A DNA stretch of 64,000 nt from JAHFDS01 sp964593795 (GTDB lineage Bacteria > Myxococcota_A > Polyangia > JAHFDS01): positions 1 through 64,000 of the forward strand of contig CAZQJC010000282.1 of NCBI GenBank assembly GCA_964593795.1. The letters run 5' to 3'. Below the pieces are notes generated by a model, which saw only the letters and a list, made by a program, of their open reading frames with translations, ran no database searches and had not been told where the DNA came from. This document shows, one piece after another, positions 19,691-30,712 of the stretch (its first letter is position 1; each line of letters begins with the position of its first letter). A program made the position numbers and the translations under genes.

Positions 19691-20851
19691 ATGGCGACCA
19701 TCGGAGTTCCCAAGGAAATCGCGCCCGGAGAGCGGCGCGTGGCGCTTGTGCCCGGAGGGATCCAGGCACTCAAGAAGGCCGGCCTCGACGTCATCGTCGA
19801 GCGCGGTGCCGGTGAGGCAGCGGGCTTCCCCGACGCGCGGTACGAGGCCGAGGGCGCACGCCTGGTCGACCGCGCGGGCGTGTACTCGGGAGCGCGGATC
19901 ATCCTGCAGGTGTCCGGCTACGGCGAGTCGGCCGCCGCCTCCGCCGCCGATCTGCCGCGGCTCGGCAAGGACCACGTCGTCATCGCGTTCCAGGATCCAC
20001 TCGGCAACGCGGACGGGGTCAAGACCCTCGCCGAGCGCGGCGCGACCGCGTTCTCGATGGAGCTCATGCCGCGCATCACGCGCGCGCAGTCGATGGACGC
20101 GCTCTCCTCGATGGCCACGCTCGCCGGCTACAAGGCGGTGCTCCTCGCGGCCATGACGACGCCGCGCATGCTGCCCATGCTCACCACCGCGGCCGGATCG
20201 TACCCACCGGCCAAGGCGCTCATCATCGGCGCCGGCGTGGCGGGCCTGCAGGCGATCTCGACGGCGCGCCGCCTCGGCGCGGTCGTCAGCGCCTACGACG
20301 TCCGCCCGGCGGCCAAGGATCAGGTCGAGAGCGTCGGCGCGAAGTTCGTCGAGCTGCCGCTCGACACGTCCGCCGCGGAGGACAAGGGCGGCTACGCCAA
20401 GGCCCTCGGCGAGGAGTTCTACAAGAAGCAGCGCGAGCTGCTCGGCAACGTGGTCGCCGAGAGCGACCTCGTGATCACGACGGCCGCCATCCCCGGCAAG
20501 CGCTCGCCGGTGCTCGTCACCAAGGACATGGTGGCGCGCATGACGCCGGGCTCGGTCATCGTCGACCTCGCGGCGGCGCGCGGCGGCAACTGCGAGCTCA
20601 CGCGCGCGGACGAGACGGTGGTCTCGGGCGGCGTCACCATCCTCGGCCCGCTCAACCTGCCCGCGACGGTGCCGAACCACGCGAGCCAGATGTACACGCG
20701 CAACATCTCCACGTTCCTCTTGCATCTGTGCGCGAACGGAGATCTCCGCGCCGACCTCGAGGGCGACGAGATCGCCCGCGAGACCTGCATCGCGCGCGCC
20801 GGCGCGGTGGTGCACCCGCGGGTCAAAGAAGCCCTCGCGAGCAAGAGCTAG
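19691..20851 (+). CDS. pntAA: Proton-translocating NAD(P) transhydrogenase, alpha-1 subunit
   Basis: This is the 386-residue NAD(H)-binding domain I of transhydrogenase, which exchanges hydride between NADH and NADP+ at the membrane. It begins MATIGVPKEIAPGERRVALV, typical of the AlaDH/PNT N-terminal domain. The Rossmann motif IIGAGVAGLQAI lies near residue 180, and the RQD-loop-like and DLAAARGGNCELT segments are present. AAAGGAGG precedes the ATG. It is the first gene of a three-gene operon, 10 bases before pntAB, in the split-alpha arrangement seen in Rhodospirillum. Confidence 0.95.
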   Translation: MATIGVPKEIAPGERRVALVPGGIQALKKAGLDVIVERGAGEAAGFPDARYEAEGARLVDRAGVYSGARIILQVSGYGESAAASAADLPRLGKDHVVIAFQDPLGNADGVKTLAERGATAFSMELMPRITRAQSMDALSSMATLAGYKAVLLAAMTTPRMLPMLTTAAGSYPPAKALIIGAGVAGLQAISTARRLGAVVSAYDVRPAAKDQVESVGAKFVELPLDTSAAEDKGGYAKALGEEFYKKQRELLGNVVAESDLVITTAAIPGKRSPVLVTKDMVARMTPGSVIVDLAAARGGNCELTRADETVVSGGVTILGPLNLPATVPNHASQMYTRNISTFLLHLCANGDLRADLEGDEIARETCIARAGAVVHPRVKEALASKS

Positions 20852-20860
20852 GAGCGGACC

Positions 20861-21175
20861 ATGGACGAGACGCTCGTCAACTCCCTCTACATCTTCCTGC
20901 TCGCGGGGTTCGTGGGCTTCGGCGCGATCACGCGGGTGCCGCCCCTCCTGCACACGCCGCTCATGTCGGCGACCAACGCCATCAGCGCCATCAGCGTGGT
21001 CGGCGCGCTGCAGGCCGCGGGCAGCGGGCACGACATCCTGTCGAGCGTGCTCGGCGGCATCGCCGTCGCGTGCGCGATGACCAACGTCGTGGGCGGGTTC
21101 CTCATCACGAACCGCATGCTCAAGATGTTCCAGAAGGGCCCGTCCGCGCCCGCGAAGAGCGGAGGCCACAAATGA
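20861..21175 (+). CDS. pntAB: Transhydrogenase alpha-2 subunit (membrane)
   Basis: This 104-residue membrane subunit contributes three to four helices to the proton channel (domain II). Hydrophobic segments include SLYIFLLAGFVGFGAI and the stretch around LLHTPLMSATNAISAISVVG. The stop codon overlaps the pntB ATG by four bases (ATGA), a sign of translational coupling. Confidence 0.93.
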   Translation: MDETLVNSLYIFLLAGFVGFGAITRVPPLLHTPLMSATNAISAISVVGALQAAGSGHDILSSVLGGIAVACAMTNVVGGFLITNRMLKMFQKGPSAPAKSGGHK

Positions 21176-23184
21176 CCCAGGCCTACCTCCTCGAGTTCGC
21201 GTACCTCGCCGCGAGCATCCTCTTCATCCTGGGCCTCCGCATGCTCTCGTCGCCGGAGACGGCGCGCAAGGGCATGGTGCTCGCCGAGTTCGGGATGGTG
21301 CTCGCCATCGTCGGGACCTTGTTTCACCACAAGATCATCCGCTTCGAGTGGATCGTCGTCGGCATGGTGATCGGATCCCTCGCCGGATACGTCATCGCCA
21401 TGTACACGCCGATGACCGCCATGCCGCAGCGGACGGCGTTCTCGCACGCGTTCGGCGCGGCGGCGGCAGCCCTGGTCGGCATCGCCGAGAACTACACCCA
21501 CGGCGGCCACCTCGATCGCGTGACGTCGGCGGCGCTCGGCTTCGAGGTGCTGCTCGGCGGCCTGACCTTCACCGGCTCGATGATGGCCTTCGCCAAGCTC
21601 CAGGAGTGGATGCGCGGCTCGCCGATCACGTTCCCCGGGCAGAACCTCTTCAACATGAGCATCCTCGCGGGGTCGCTGGCGCTCTTCGGCTACCAGGTGG
21701 TCTACCCCGACGGCCAGTACGTCAACCTCGCGTTCTACGGGATGCTCGGCGGCTCGCTCGTCTTCGGCGTGATGCTCGTCCTGCCCATCGGCGCGGCGGA
21801 CATGCCGGTCGTGATCTCGCTGCTCAACTCGTATGCGGGCCTCGCGGCGTGCGCGACGGGCTTCGTGCTCGGCAACAAGCTCCTCATCATCGCGGGCGCG
21901 CTCGACGGCGCCTCGGGCGTCGTGCTGTCGGTCATCATGTGCCGCGCCATGAACCGCTCGATGACGAACGTGCTCTTCGGGGCGTTCGGCAGCGGGCCAC
22001 CGGCGGCGGCCGCCGGCCCCGGGGCTGCGGCCCAGCCGGCCGGCGAGGTGCGCAAGATGTCGGCGGTGGAGGTCGCGCAGCTCGCGTTCGACGCCAAGCT
22101 CGTCATCGTCGTGCCCGGCTACGGCATGGCGGCGGCACAGGCGCAGCACGGCGTGCGCGAGCTCGCCGACGTCCTCAAGGCGCGCGGAGTCAAGGTTCGC
22201 TACGCGATCCACCCGGTCGCGGGACGCATGCCGGGCCACATGAACGTGCTCCTCGCCGAGGCCCGCGTGCCCTACGACGAGCTCATCGACATGGAGGACA
22301 TCAACGCCGACTTCCCGCACGCCGACCTCGCGCTCGTCATGGGCGCGAACGACGTGACGAACCCGGCGGCGCGCAGCAACCCGGCGAGCCCGATCTACGG
22401 CATGCCGATCCTCGACGTCGACAAGGCCAAGCACATCGTCGTGTGCAAGCGCTCGATGAACCCGGGCTTCGCGGGCATCGACAACGAGCTCTACACGATG
22501 CCGCAGACGTCGATGCTGTTCGGCGACGCGAGGAAGTCGGCGGAGGCGCTGGCGAGCGCGGCCAAGGAGCTCGCGGCCGGCGGCGGCAGGACGGCGCTTG
22601 CGGCGAAGCAAGAGGCCCCCGCGAAGCCGGAGGCGCCCGCGGTGCCGGACGATCCGTTCTACGCGGGCAAGGTGCAGCGCGCGGAGACGGCCGAGGTGGC
22701 GTCGTGGCTCGGCCAGGCGAAGCGCGTCGCGATCATCCCGGGCTACGGGGCGGGTCGCGCGCAGGCGCAGCTCGTGATGCGGGATCTGCTGCGGGCGCTG
22801 GCGGATCGCGGCATCGACGCGTTCTTCCTGCTGCACCCGCTCGCGGGGCACATGCCCGGGCACATGAACTTCCTGCTCGCCGACGCGGACGTGCCCTACG
22901 ACCGCATCCGTCCGCTGGACGGCGCCGATGGCCTCATGAAGGGCCTCGACGTGGCCCTCGTGGTGGGCGCCAACGACGTGACGAACCCCGAGCGCTCCGG
23001 CGCCCTCGACGGCATGCCCGCCCTCGACCTCGGGGGCGCGAGCCGCGTGGTGGTGCTCAAGCGGGGCCTCTCCGCAGGCGCCGCGGGGGTCCCGAATCCC
23101 CTCTGGATCCAGCCGAGGTCGCACCTCTGCACCGGAGACGCCAAGCGCAGCCTCGAGGCCATCGTCTCCGCCCTGCGGGCCTAG
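21172..23184 (+). CDS. pntB: Transhydrogenase beta subunit with two tandem NADP domains
   Basis: The product is 670 residues, about 200 longer than usual PntB. Residues 1-270 are the membrane domain (eight or nine helices). A normal NADP(H)-binding domain III follows (about 300-465), with GYGMAAAQAQ, HPVAGRMPGHMNVLLAEA, GANDVTNPAA and the nucleotide-loop KRSMNPGFAGIDNELY. After an Ala/Pro-rich linker a second domain III copy occupies about 500-668, with GYGAGRAQAQ, HPLAGHMPGHMNFLLADAD and GANDVTNPERSG, but its last loop is changed to KRGLSAGAAGVPNPLW. The second copy may be regulatory or weakly binding; that is inference. Confidence 0.93.
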   Translation: MTQAYLLEFAYLAASILFILGLRMLSSPETARKGMVLAEFGMVLAIVGTLFHHKIIRFEWIVVGMVIGSLAGYVIAMYTPMTAMPQRTAFSHAFGAAAAALVGIAENYTHGGHLDRVTSAALGFEVLLGGLTFTGSMMAFAKLQEWMRGSPITFPGQNLFNMSILAGSLALFGYQVVYPDGQYVNLAFYGMLGGSLVFGVMLVLPIGAADMPVVISLLNSYAGLAACATGFVLGNKLLIIAGALDGASGVVLSVIMCRAMNRSMTNVLFGAFGSGPPAAAAGPGAAAQPAGEVRKMSAVEVAQLAFDAKLVIVVPGYGMAAAQAQHGVRELADVLKARGVKVRYAIHPVAGRMPGHMNVLLAEARVPYDELIDMEDINADFPHADLALVMGANDVTNPAARSNPASPIYGMPILDVDKAKHIVVCKRSMNPGFAGIDNELYTMPQTSMLFGDARKSAEALASAAKELAAGGGRTALAAKQEAPAKPEAPAVPDDPFYAGKVQRAETAEVASWLGQAKRVAIIPGYGAGRAQAQLVMRDLLRALADRGIDAFFLLHPLAGHMPGHMNFLLADADVPYDRIRPLDGADGLMKGLDVALVVGANDVTNPERSGALDGMPALDLGGASRVVVLKRGLSAGAAGVPNPLWIQPRSHLCTGDAKRSLEAIVSALRA

Positions 23185-23282
23185 GTCCGAGCCCCTGCGC
23201 GGGGCGCTCGCTCTCCCTGACCAGAACCCACTCGCCCGGCGCGAAAGGCGCGCAATCGTGGCGGGCGGGGTAAGATGTCGCC

Positions 23283-24086
23283 GTGGCGCAGCACAAGCGT
23301 CTCGGAGATCTGCTGCTGGAGAAGAAGCTGCTCTCCCAGCGAGACCTCGATCGGGCCCTGCTCGAGCACCAGCGCTGGGGCGGTCCGCTCGGGGGCTACC
23401 TCGTCGCGATGGGGATGATCCGCGAGCACGTGCTCGTGCAGGTCATCGCCGAGCAGCTCGGCCTGCCCTTCGTGGACCTCGACGAGGAACCCATCGACGC
23501 GCGGGTCGCGCAGCTCCTACCGCGAGAGGTCTGCGACCGCTTCAACCTCATCGCCTTCCGGCTCGACACGCAGCGCCGTCACGTCGACATCGCGATGAGC
23601 GATCCGCTCAGCGTCGAGGCCGCGAGCGCCCTGCGCCGCATCACGCGCGTGACGATCCGGCCGTTCATCGCAGGTCCACGCGCGGTCAGCCGCGCGATCA
23701 ACCGCATCTTCTTCAGCGAGCTCCCGGTCGATGCGGTCCCGCCCGCGCCGGCCCCGCTGCCGCAGACGCCGCCGGACTCCCTGCTGAGCGTGTCCGCGCC
23801 GGACGTGGCCGCAGCGCTGCGGCCCGTGGTGGCGGGCGTCGACGTGGCCGCAATGGCGCCGCCGACGGGGCCGGCGGGCGGGCTCTCGGGCCTCGAGGGC
23901 GGCACCGCGGAGCTGGTCGCCGAGCGCCTGCACCGCCTCGAGGTCGGGCTGCGGCGAGCGGAGCGCACGATCCAGGCGCTCGTGGCCCTGCTCGCGGAGC
24001 GCGGACAGATCGGCTACGCCGAGATCGCGCAGCGCGTGGGCACCCTTCAGAGCGAAGTTCCCGAAGCGCCTGACCAGGGCGGATGA
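23283..24086 (+). CDS. Stand-alone MshEN (GspE N-terminal) domain protein
   Basis: This is a 267-residue cytoplasmic protein. Residues 1-140 match the GspE/PilB N-terminal domain, starting with KRLGDLLLEKKLLSQRDLDR, a stretch matching MshEN c-di-GMP-binding modules (RLG...L...). There is no ATPase domain. A Pro/Ala-rich linker (about 145-200) leads to a C-terminal helix that may form a coiled coil (ERLHRLEVGLRRAERTI). It starts at a GTG and its stop overlaps the next gene (ATGA), so it is made together with the signalling ATPase. A c-di-GMP sensor role is inferred. Confidence 0.75.
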   Translation: MAQHKRLGDLLLEKKLLSQRDLDRALLEHQRWGGPLGGYLVAMGMIREHVLVQVIAEQLGLPFVDLDEEPIDARVAQLLPREVCDRFNLIAFRLDTQRRHVDIAMSDPLSVEAASALRRITRVTIRPFIAGPRAVSRAINRIFFSELPVDAVPPAPAPLPQTPPDSLLSVSAPDVAAALRPVVAGVDVAAMAPPTGPAGGLSGLEGGTAELVAERLHRLEVGLRRAERTIQALVALLAERGQIGYAEIAQRVGTLQSEVPEAPDQGG

Positions 24087-26872
24087 GCGCCGCCCCCTCG
24101 CACGTCCCGTCGGCCGCGCTGTTCGTGGGGCGGGCCCAGGAGCTCCGCCTCCTGCGGCACGGCTGGAAGCAAGTGCGAGGCGGCCGCGCGATCCACGCGC
24201 TGCTCACGGGCCGCGCGGGGCTGGGCAAGTCCGCCATCGTGGCGCGCTTCCTGGCCGACCTCGTCGAGGAACACGACGCCGGCAAGGAGTCGCCGCTCGC
24301 GCTGGTCGGACACTGCTCCTCGGCGCGCGCCCTGCCCTATCAGGGCCTGGTCCAGGCGCTCGAGCCCCTCGTGGACTGGCTGCTCGAGCGCCCCGAGGCC
24401 GAGCGGCAGGAGCTCGTCCCGCGAGAGATCGGCATCGTCGCGCGCCTCTTCCCGTCGTTCGCGCGGCTTCCCGAGGCGCGGTCGTTCGAGGACTCGGTGG
24501 ACCCGCAGCTCGCCCGCGGTCGCGCGGCCTCGGCGCTGCGGACGCTCCTCGCGAACGTGAGCCGGCTGCGCGGCCTCGTGCTCGTGCTCGAGGACGCTCA
24601 CCACGCGGACCGGGACACCTCGGCGCTGCTCGAGGATCTCTGCCAGGCCGGCAGCGAGCCGGCCGTGTTCACGCTGCTCACCATCAACGACGATCAGCTC
24701 GCGGAGGACGCGCCGGTGCGGACGGTGCTCGACGGCTGGCGCGTCCGGGAGGGCACGCTGGCGCTGCCGCTCTCCCCGCTGGAGGAGGAGGACGCCCGCG
24801 CGCTGGCGGCGGTGCTGCTCGGCGACGAGGGAGAATCGGCGATCGATCGCGTGATCGGCGAGGGCAAGGGTAGCCCGCAGCTCCTCTGGGACCTGTCGCG
24901 CATCGCGCGAACGGGGGACCTCGCGCGCGAACAGGGTGAGGTCCTCCACGCGCGGCTCGCGCGCCTCGCGGCTCCGGCGCGGACGTTGCTCGAGGTGGTG
25001 GCGGCGGCGGGAGAGCCCGTGCAGGCCGGCATCGCCGGCGATGCCGCGGGGCTCGGCCACGACGAGACAGAGCGGGCCGCGGCGGCTCTGCGGTTCGACG
25101 GCCTGCTCGTCGGCCAGTCCGACCTGCGCGTCGACCAGGACCGCGTGCGTGCCGCCGTGCTCGAGGGGACCGCCACGGAGCGGCTCACGCGCCACCACAC
25201 GCGCCTCGCCGAGCTCCTCGAGCAGACGGGGCGCGCGCCCGTGGAGTCGCTGGCGCGCCACTGGCTCCAGGCCGGGGCGCCCCTGCGGGCCCGCCAGTAT
25301 GCGTACCGGGCCGGCGTGGCGGCGGCGGACAAGCTCGCGTTCGACCGCGCCGCGGAGTTCTTCCGCGCCGCGCTCGGCATCGACGTCCCGGACGCCGGCG
25401 ACGAGCTCGCGCTCCGCGTCGCGCTGGCGGACGCGCTCGCCAACGCCGGCCGCGGAGCAGACTCGGCGGAGCAGTACCGGCTCGCGTCGGCGCTCTGCAC
25501 GGGCGATCAGCACCTGCGCCTGCGCGTCTCGGAGGTGGACCAGCTCCTGCGCGTCGGCCTCATCGTCGAGGGTCGCGAGAAGGCCCGCCTGGTGCTCGAC
25601 GTCATGGGCGAGCGGATGCCGCGGACGCACCTCGGCTCCCTGATGTCGCTCGGAGTCCGGCGGCTCCTCGTCTCGATGCGCGGCCTGCGCTGGAAGGAGC
25701 GCGACCCCTCGCTCATCCCGGCGGCGCAGCGGACCAAGCTCGACCTCTTGTGGAGCATCGCGATGGGTCTGTCCGTCAGCGACCACATCGTCGGCGCCGA
25801 TTACAACGCGCGCTACCTGCTGCGCGCCCTGCCGATGGGAGATCCCGCGCGGGTCTGCAAGGGGCTGGCGTCCGAGGCGGCCTTCCTGGCCGCGCAGGGC
25901 GCGGTGACGCGCGCGCGCATGGTCGGCGACGAGTCACTCTCCGTCGCCGAGGAGCTCGGCGATCGGGGCCTGCGCGCGTTCGCGACGCTGGCGATCGGCA
26001 TGTGCGAGTACTTCTCGTGCCACTTCTCGAGCTCGACGCAGACGCTGCTCGACAGCGAGGGACAGCTCCGCGACCTCGCCGGCGCGCAGCGGGAGGCGGT
26101 CATCTGCCGCCAGTTCCTGCTCTTCGCGCTCATGTACCGCGGCCAGCTCAGCGAGGTGGTGAGGCGCATCAAGGCCTACCGCATCGAGGCCGAGCGGCGC
26201 GGCGATCTGTTCTCGATGGGCAGCCTGCTCGGTCGCACGGTGATCGGCTTCCTGGGCACCGACGACGAGCCGGGCGCCGAGGAGGCGCTCGAGCTGTGCC
26301 TGCGCGGCTGGCCCGCCCGTCCCTACTACGCCCAGCACTGGTACGAGTTCTTCGGGCGGGCAGAGGTGGCGCTCTACCGCGGAGAGGGCGCGCGCGCGCA
26401 CGCGCTCGTGCACCAGAACCTGCCGGCGCTGCGGGGCTCGTTCCTGCTGCGCGTGCCGCTCGTGCGGGCCGAGATGAGCCACCTGCGCGGGCGCGCCGCG
26501 ATCCAGCTCGTCGAGGCCGGAAAGGGCGGCGACGATCCGCTCCGCGAGGCGATGGCCTGCGCGCGCGTCCTCTCGCACATCCCGCTCGACCTCTCGCTCG
26601 CGTTCGGGCGCCTGCTCGAGGCGGCGGTGGCGCGGCTCGAGGGCGATCCCGAGTCCGCCGCGGCGCTGCTCGGGGAGGCCCAGGTCTACTTCGAGAGCAC
26701 GGGGGCCCTGCTGTGGAGCGCGGCCACCGCGCGCACGCTCGGCGGCCTCATCGGCGGCTCCGAGGGTGCGGCGCTGTGCGCCGACGCCGAACGCCGCTAC
26801 CAGTCCTACGGCGTGAAATCGACCGACCGCATCACCACGCTGCTCGTCCCCGGCTTCCGTCGCGCGAGCTGA
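24083..26872 (+). CDS. Large signalling ATPase with TPR-like C-terminus
   Basis: This is a 929-residue protein. Near the N-terminus is a FVGRAQELRLLRHGWK lead and Walker A GRAGLGKSAIVARFL, then Walker B LVLVLEDAHHAD, as in AAA_16/STAND ATPases. From about residue 380 on there are helical TPR-like repeats ending in ITTLLVPGFRRAS. The same end pattern (VATMLVPGFSR) closes the kinase-ATPase at 39755, so this is its paralogue without the kinase domain. It overlaps the MshEN gene by four bases. It probably works as a signal-dependent scaffold; the partner is unknown. Confidence 0.75.
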   Translation: MSAAPSHVPSAALFVGRAQELRLLRHGWKQVRGGRAIHALLTGRAGLGKSAIVARFLADLVEEHDAGKESPLALVGHCSSARALPYQGLVQALEPLVDWLLERPEAERQELVPREIGIVARLFPSFARLPEARSFEDSVDPQLARGRAASALRTLLANVSRLRGLVLVLEDAHHADRDTSALLEDLCQAGSEPAVFTLLTINDDQLAEDAPVRTVLDGWRVREGTLALPLSPLEEEDARALAAVLLGDEGESAIDRVIGEGKGSPQLLWDLSRIARTGDLAREQGEVLHARLARLAAPARTLLEVVAAAGEPVQAGIAGDAAGLGHDETERAAAALRFDGLLVGQSDLRVDQDRVRAAVLEGTATERLTRHHTRLAELLEQTGRAPVESLARHWLQAGAPLRARQYAYRAGVAAADKLAFDRAAEFFRAALGIDVPDAGDELALRVALADALANAGRGADSAEQYRLASALCTGDQHLRLRVSEVDQLLRVGLIVEGREKARLVLDVMGERMPRTHLGSLMSLGVRRLLVSMRGLRWKERDPSLIPAAQRTKLDLLWSIAMGLSVSDHIVGADYNARYLLRALPMGDPARVCKGLASEAAFLAAQGAVTRARMVGDESLSVAEELGDRGLRAFATLAIGMCEYFSCHFSSSTQTLLDSEGQLRDLAGAQREAVICRQFLLFALMYRGQLSEVVRRIKAYRIEAERRGDLFSMGSLLGRTVIGFLGTDDEPGAEEALELCLRGWPARPYYAQHWYEFFGRAEVALYRGEGARAHALVHQNLPALRGSFLLRVPLVRAEMSHLRGRAAIQLVEAGKGGDDPLREAMACARVLSHIPLDLSLAFGRLLEAAVARLEGDPESAAALLGEAQVYFESTGALLWSAATARTLGGLIGGSEGAALCADAERRYQSYGVKSTDRITTLLVPGFRRAS

Positions 26873-26882
26873 CCCAACACCC

Positions 26883-26914
26883 TTGACACGCCGCGCCGCG
26901 CCGTTGCATACATT
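26883..26914 (+). promoter_or_regulatory. Promoter of tRNA-Phe
   Basis: A consensus -35 box TTGACA at 26883-26888 is followed by an AT-richer segment GCATACATT, with a -10-like box near 26907-26914. It stands about 13 bases before the mature tRNA 5' end. Spacing is 18-20 depending on the hexamer chosen. Confidence 0.6.
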
Positions 26915-26926
26915 CGCGTCGTCTTC

Positions 26927-28151
<1,225 letters not shown>

Positions 28152-28152
<1 letters not shown>

Positions 28153-28338
28153 CCGGCACCCCCTTGTCTTGCGGCGAGGTACTCCGCCACCGCGTCTTCC
28201 GGGACGCGGATCCCACGCGCGCCCACCGTGTAGTGGCGCATCTGGTGAGCCAGAGAATACGCCTCCGAGCGCGACACGGCGAGCACGGTCGCGAGCTCGC
28301 GCACGGTGAGCAGGCGCGCGAGCTCGTTCGAGGCGCGC
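28152..28338 (-). pseudogene. Excisionase-like helix-turn-helix, 5' end lost
   Basis: One frame encodes ELARLLTVRELATVLAVSRS and then a short wing ending near DAVAEYLAARQ, typical of excisionase/AlpA-type binding domains. No ATG precedes it: an in-frame TGA lies at 28341-28343, and only an internal GTG at 28304 could start it. It begins exactly where the primase reading frame loses its family-like sequence, so a deletion probably fused the two genes. The frame stays open to 27915, overlapping the integrase. Confidence 0.5.
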
Positions 28339-30216
28339 GGTCAGGTCTCGCTTCATGCGGCCACGGCCGGAGCCATTGCCGGCCGAGCGCAGGACGAGAG
28401 CCGCCTTGCGGCGCAGCTCGTCCGACGGGTCGCTGCTCCGCGGGGCGAAGTCGTCGATCGGGAGGAGCAGGTCCTTGCCGACCGAGAGCTTGTACTCGAG
28501 GCTGGCCGCCGTGTCGCTCCACGAGGCCGGCATCTGCAGGCGCGTGAAGTTGCCTAGGTGGCGGAGCAGGATCGCCGCGAGCGTGCTCTTCATGACGCCC
28601 GTGGGCCCGTAGAGCCAGGCGACCATGTCGGCCGGGAAGATCGAGACGGTGGGCGCGCGGTAGAGCACCCCGAAGAGCGGCATCGTGACGATGCGCGGCG
28701 CGACGTCCAGCAGGCGCAGCGATGCGCGCACGGCAGCCGCCGCGTCCTCGGTCCGATCCGGAAGCACGTAGCGGGCGAGCGGCCCATCGAGCTCGACCCG
28801 CGCGCTCGCGGGCCCCACAGCGCCGCCCCCGTGCAGGAAGACCCAGTGGCCGTCGACCTCGCGCCAGCCGGTGTGCTGGTAGATGCGTACGCGGCGTGGC
28901 TCCGAGAGCCCGAGGATGGCCGTGCAGACCTTGGTGGGCGCGGACGGACCGGGGTCCATGATCGCGCGGTGGCCCCAGCGCTCGAGCGGCCAGCGGGTCG
29001 ACTGCAGCTCGCTCGCCGAGAGCGTCACGGGCGGAAAGCGTGTGCCGTCGGGCGCCTCTCCCTCGACCACGAAGCGCCGTCGCTCCTCGAACTCGTCGTC
29101 GAGGATCGCCTCCTCCACGATGCGCGCGTCGAAGTTGCAGAGCACGGTGGTCTCGGGGCCCAAGGGACCCGGTCGGGTGCAGCACAGGCACCCGTCCCTG
29201 ACCCCGTACTGCTCGTCGAGCTCGAGCGTACGGGGCTTCGCACGGTCGGTCGCGCGCAGCTGGTCTCGCAGATCGCGCAGCGCGTGATCGAGCAGCCGCA
29301 CCGGGATCCTGGCCTTGCGAAACACCTCGATCACGCGGGCCTGGGCACCGGCGCCGCGCTCGCGAAGCGCGGCCAGGAACGGCAGGTCATCGAGCAGGGC
29401 CGTCAGGCTCTCGGCACCGCCCGCGTCGAGAGCGGCGCGCGCGCGTTCGGCCGGGTCGGCAGTGTGAGCCGCCCCGAGCACCTCGGCGAGCGCCGGTGCG
29501 CCGCGCGCGGCGAGAAAGTCATCTGGTCCCCAGCCCTCGCCGCCAGGACCCGCCGGCAGCGCCGCCACCTTGACGATCGCGCCGGCATGCTCGAGCGCGA
29601 TCGCGAGACGCGCCTCGTCCCGCGCGACCGCGGGGTTGGTGCGGCGGTTCGCGTCGAACAGGATGAGGACGATGCGAAGCGCGAGCAGCACCGCCTTCCA
29701 GGACTCATTGAGCGCGTGCTCGCCCTTGGTCAGGGTGGTGCCCGTGCCGCCGAGGCCAACGGCGCTGTGGCCGACGCCCATCATCGCGAGCGCCTTGATG
29801 GGCGACTCGACGATCACGAGCGGCTGCGCGTCATCCCCGGGCGGGATGTAGAGCGGGACCGCGCGCTGGCCCGGGGCCAGATAGCGCGCACCGCCGCAGC
29901 GCTCGGGCTCGTCGAGTCGAAGGCGGACGTAGCGAGGCAGGACGTCCGGATACGGGATCGCGAGGCCACCGCAGGGCAGCGCCCGATCGCGACCGAGGAG
30001 CACGGCGCCACGCACGCCGTCCACGCTGCGCAAGCTGGCGCGCGCCGCGAGGTCGAGTGGGACCGCCCTGCGCGTCAGGTACTCCATGTGCGCGGGCGAG
30101 AAGCGATCCGAGGAGGCGCTGGTCGTCGCGCTGCTCGCGTCGCTCGCCTCGGGTTCGATGGCTGCGCTCGTCGCGCCCACGTCGCTCGTGTCCTCGGGCT
30201 CGATGCCGGCGCTCAT
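28338..30216 (-). pseudogene. Toprim/DUF927-like primase-helicase, C-terminally truncated
   Basis: From the ATG at 30216 (GGAGGTGGG upstream) the product starts with an acidic Ser/Ala-rich leader. A Toprim-like domain of the DUF3854 type follows (VIVESPIKALAMM, later VLILFDANR), then a DUF927-like helicase part with Walker A YGPTGVMKSTLAA and Walker B LLPIDDFAP. Family resemblance stops after GNGSGRGRMKRDLT near base 28338, before the rest of the ATPase core. Beyond this the frame runs through an Arg-rich out-of-frame stretch and joins the integrase frame without a stop, giving a 1092-residue open frame. It is probably a deletion product, non-functional as a helicase. Confidence 0.65.
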
Positions 30217-30278
30217 GACGCCCACCTCCGGTCGGGGGCTGTGCTGCGTGAGGGCCACCCGGGCCCTCCGAGTCCACC

Positions 30279-30494
30279 TCAGCTGTCGGCGGGCGGGCCC
30301 TCGGGCACGATGAACCCGCGCGCCTCGATCGCCTCCACCGCGGTCAGCGGCACACGGAGCACCCTGCCCAGCCTGAAGACCGGGAGCTGCCCGGACTGGA
30401 TCGCCGCGTAGACGGTCTTGACGTGCGCCGCCCAGCGCTCGGCGACCTCGTCCGGCGTCAGCATGTGGCTCTGCTTCCTCGGGGCGCTGTCCAT
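30279..30494 (-). CDS. Small excisionase/AlpA-like DNA-binding protein
   Basis: This 71-residue protein has one winged helix-turn-helix of the excisionase (MerR-like) type: MLTPDEVAERWAAHVKTVYA and later GRVLRVPLTAVEAIEARG. A strong ribosome site AAGGAGG lies 6-7 bases before the ATG. It precedes the primase remnant by 62 bases on the same strand. It may control excision or transcription of the element. It is the first gene downstream of the 800-base non-coding segment containing the iteron-like array. Confidence 0.7.
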   Translation of the reverse strand: MDSAPRKQSHMLTPDEVAERWAAHVKTVYAAIQSGQLPVFRLGRVLRVPLTAVEAIEARGFIVPEGPPADS

Positions 30495-30680
30495 CGGAGC
30501 CTCCTTCGATCGGGGGTCGGAGCCCGGGCGATGCGGCCAATGGCACCGGCCGGGTTCCCTCCTACTCGTGCTGCTAGCGGTCGGGCTAAAGGTCGACCCC
30601 TCGCCTCTGCCAGGGCGTGCTCGACTCCGCGTGCGACCACGGGGGCCAGGCTGGCCAGCTGCGCTCCCGCGAGGGTGCTC

Positions 30681-30696
30681 GCCCCGGCAACGGGGC
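30681..30696. other. Hairpin GCCCCG-GCAA-CGGGGC
   Basis: A 6-bp perfect stem closes a GNRA-type GCAA tetraloop on the plus strand. It is in the non-coding part of the mobile element, 16 bases from the 24-bp palindrome. It might be a structured RNA or protein-binding hairpin; no further evidence. Confidence 0.35.
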
Positions 30697-30712
30697 CAAT
30701 ACAGAGGACGAG

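Noticed and set aside
20887..23124. Minus-strand frame opposite pntAB/pntB
   Set aside because: Shadow of clearly assigned transhydrogenase genes.
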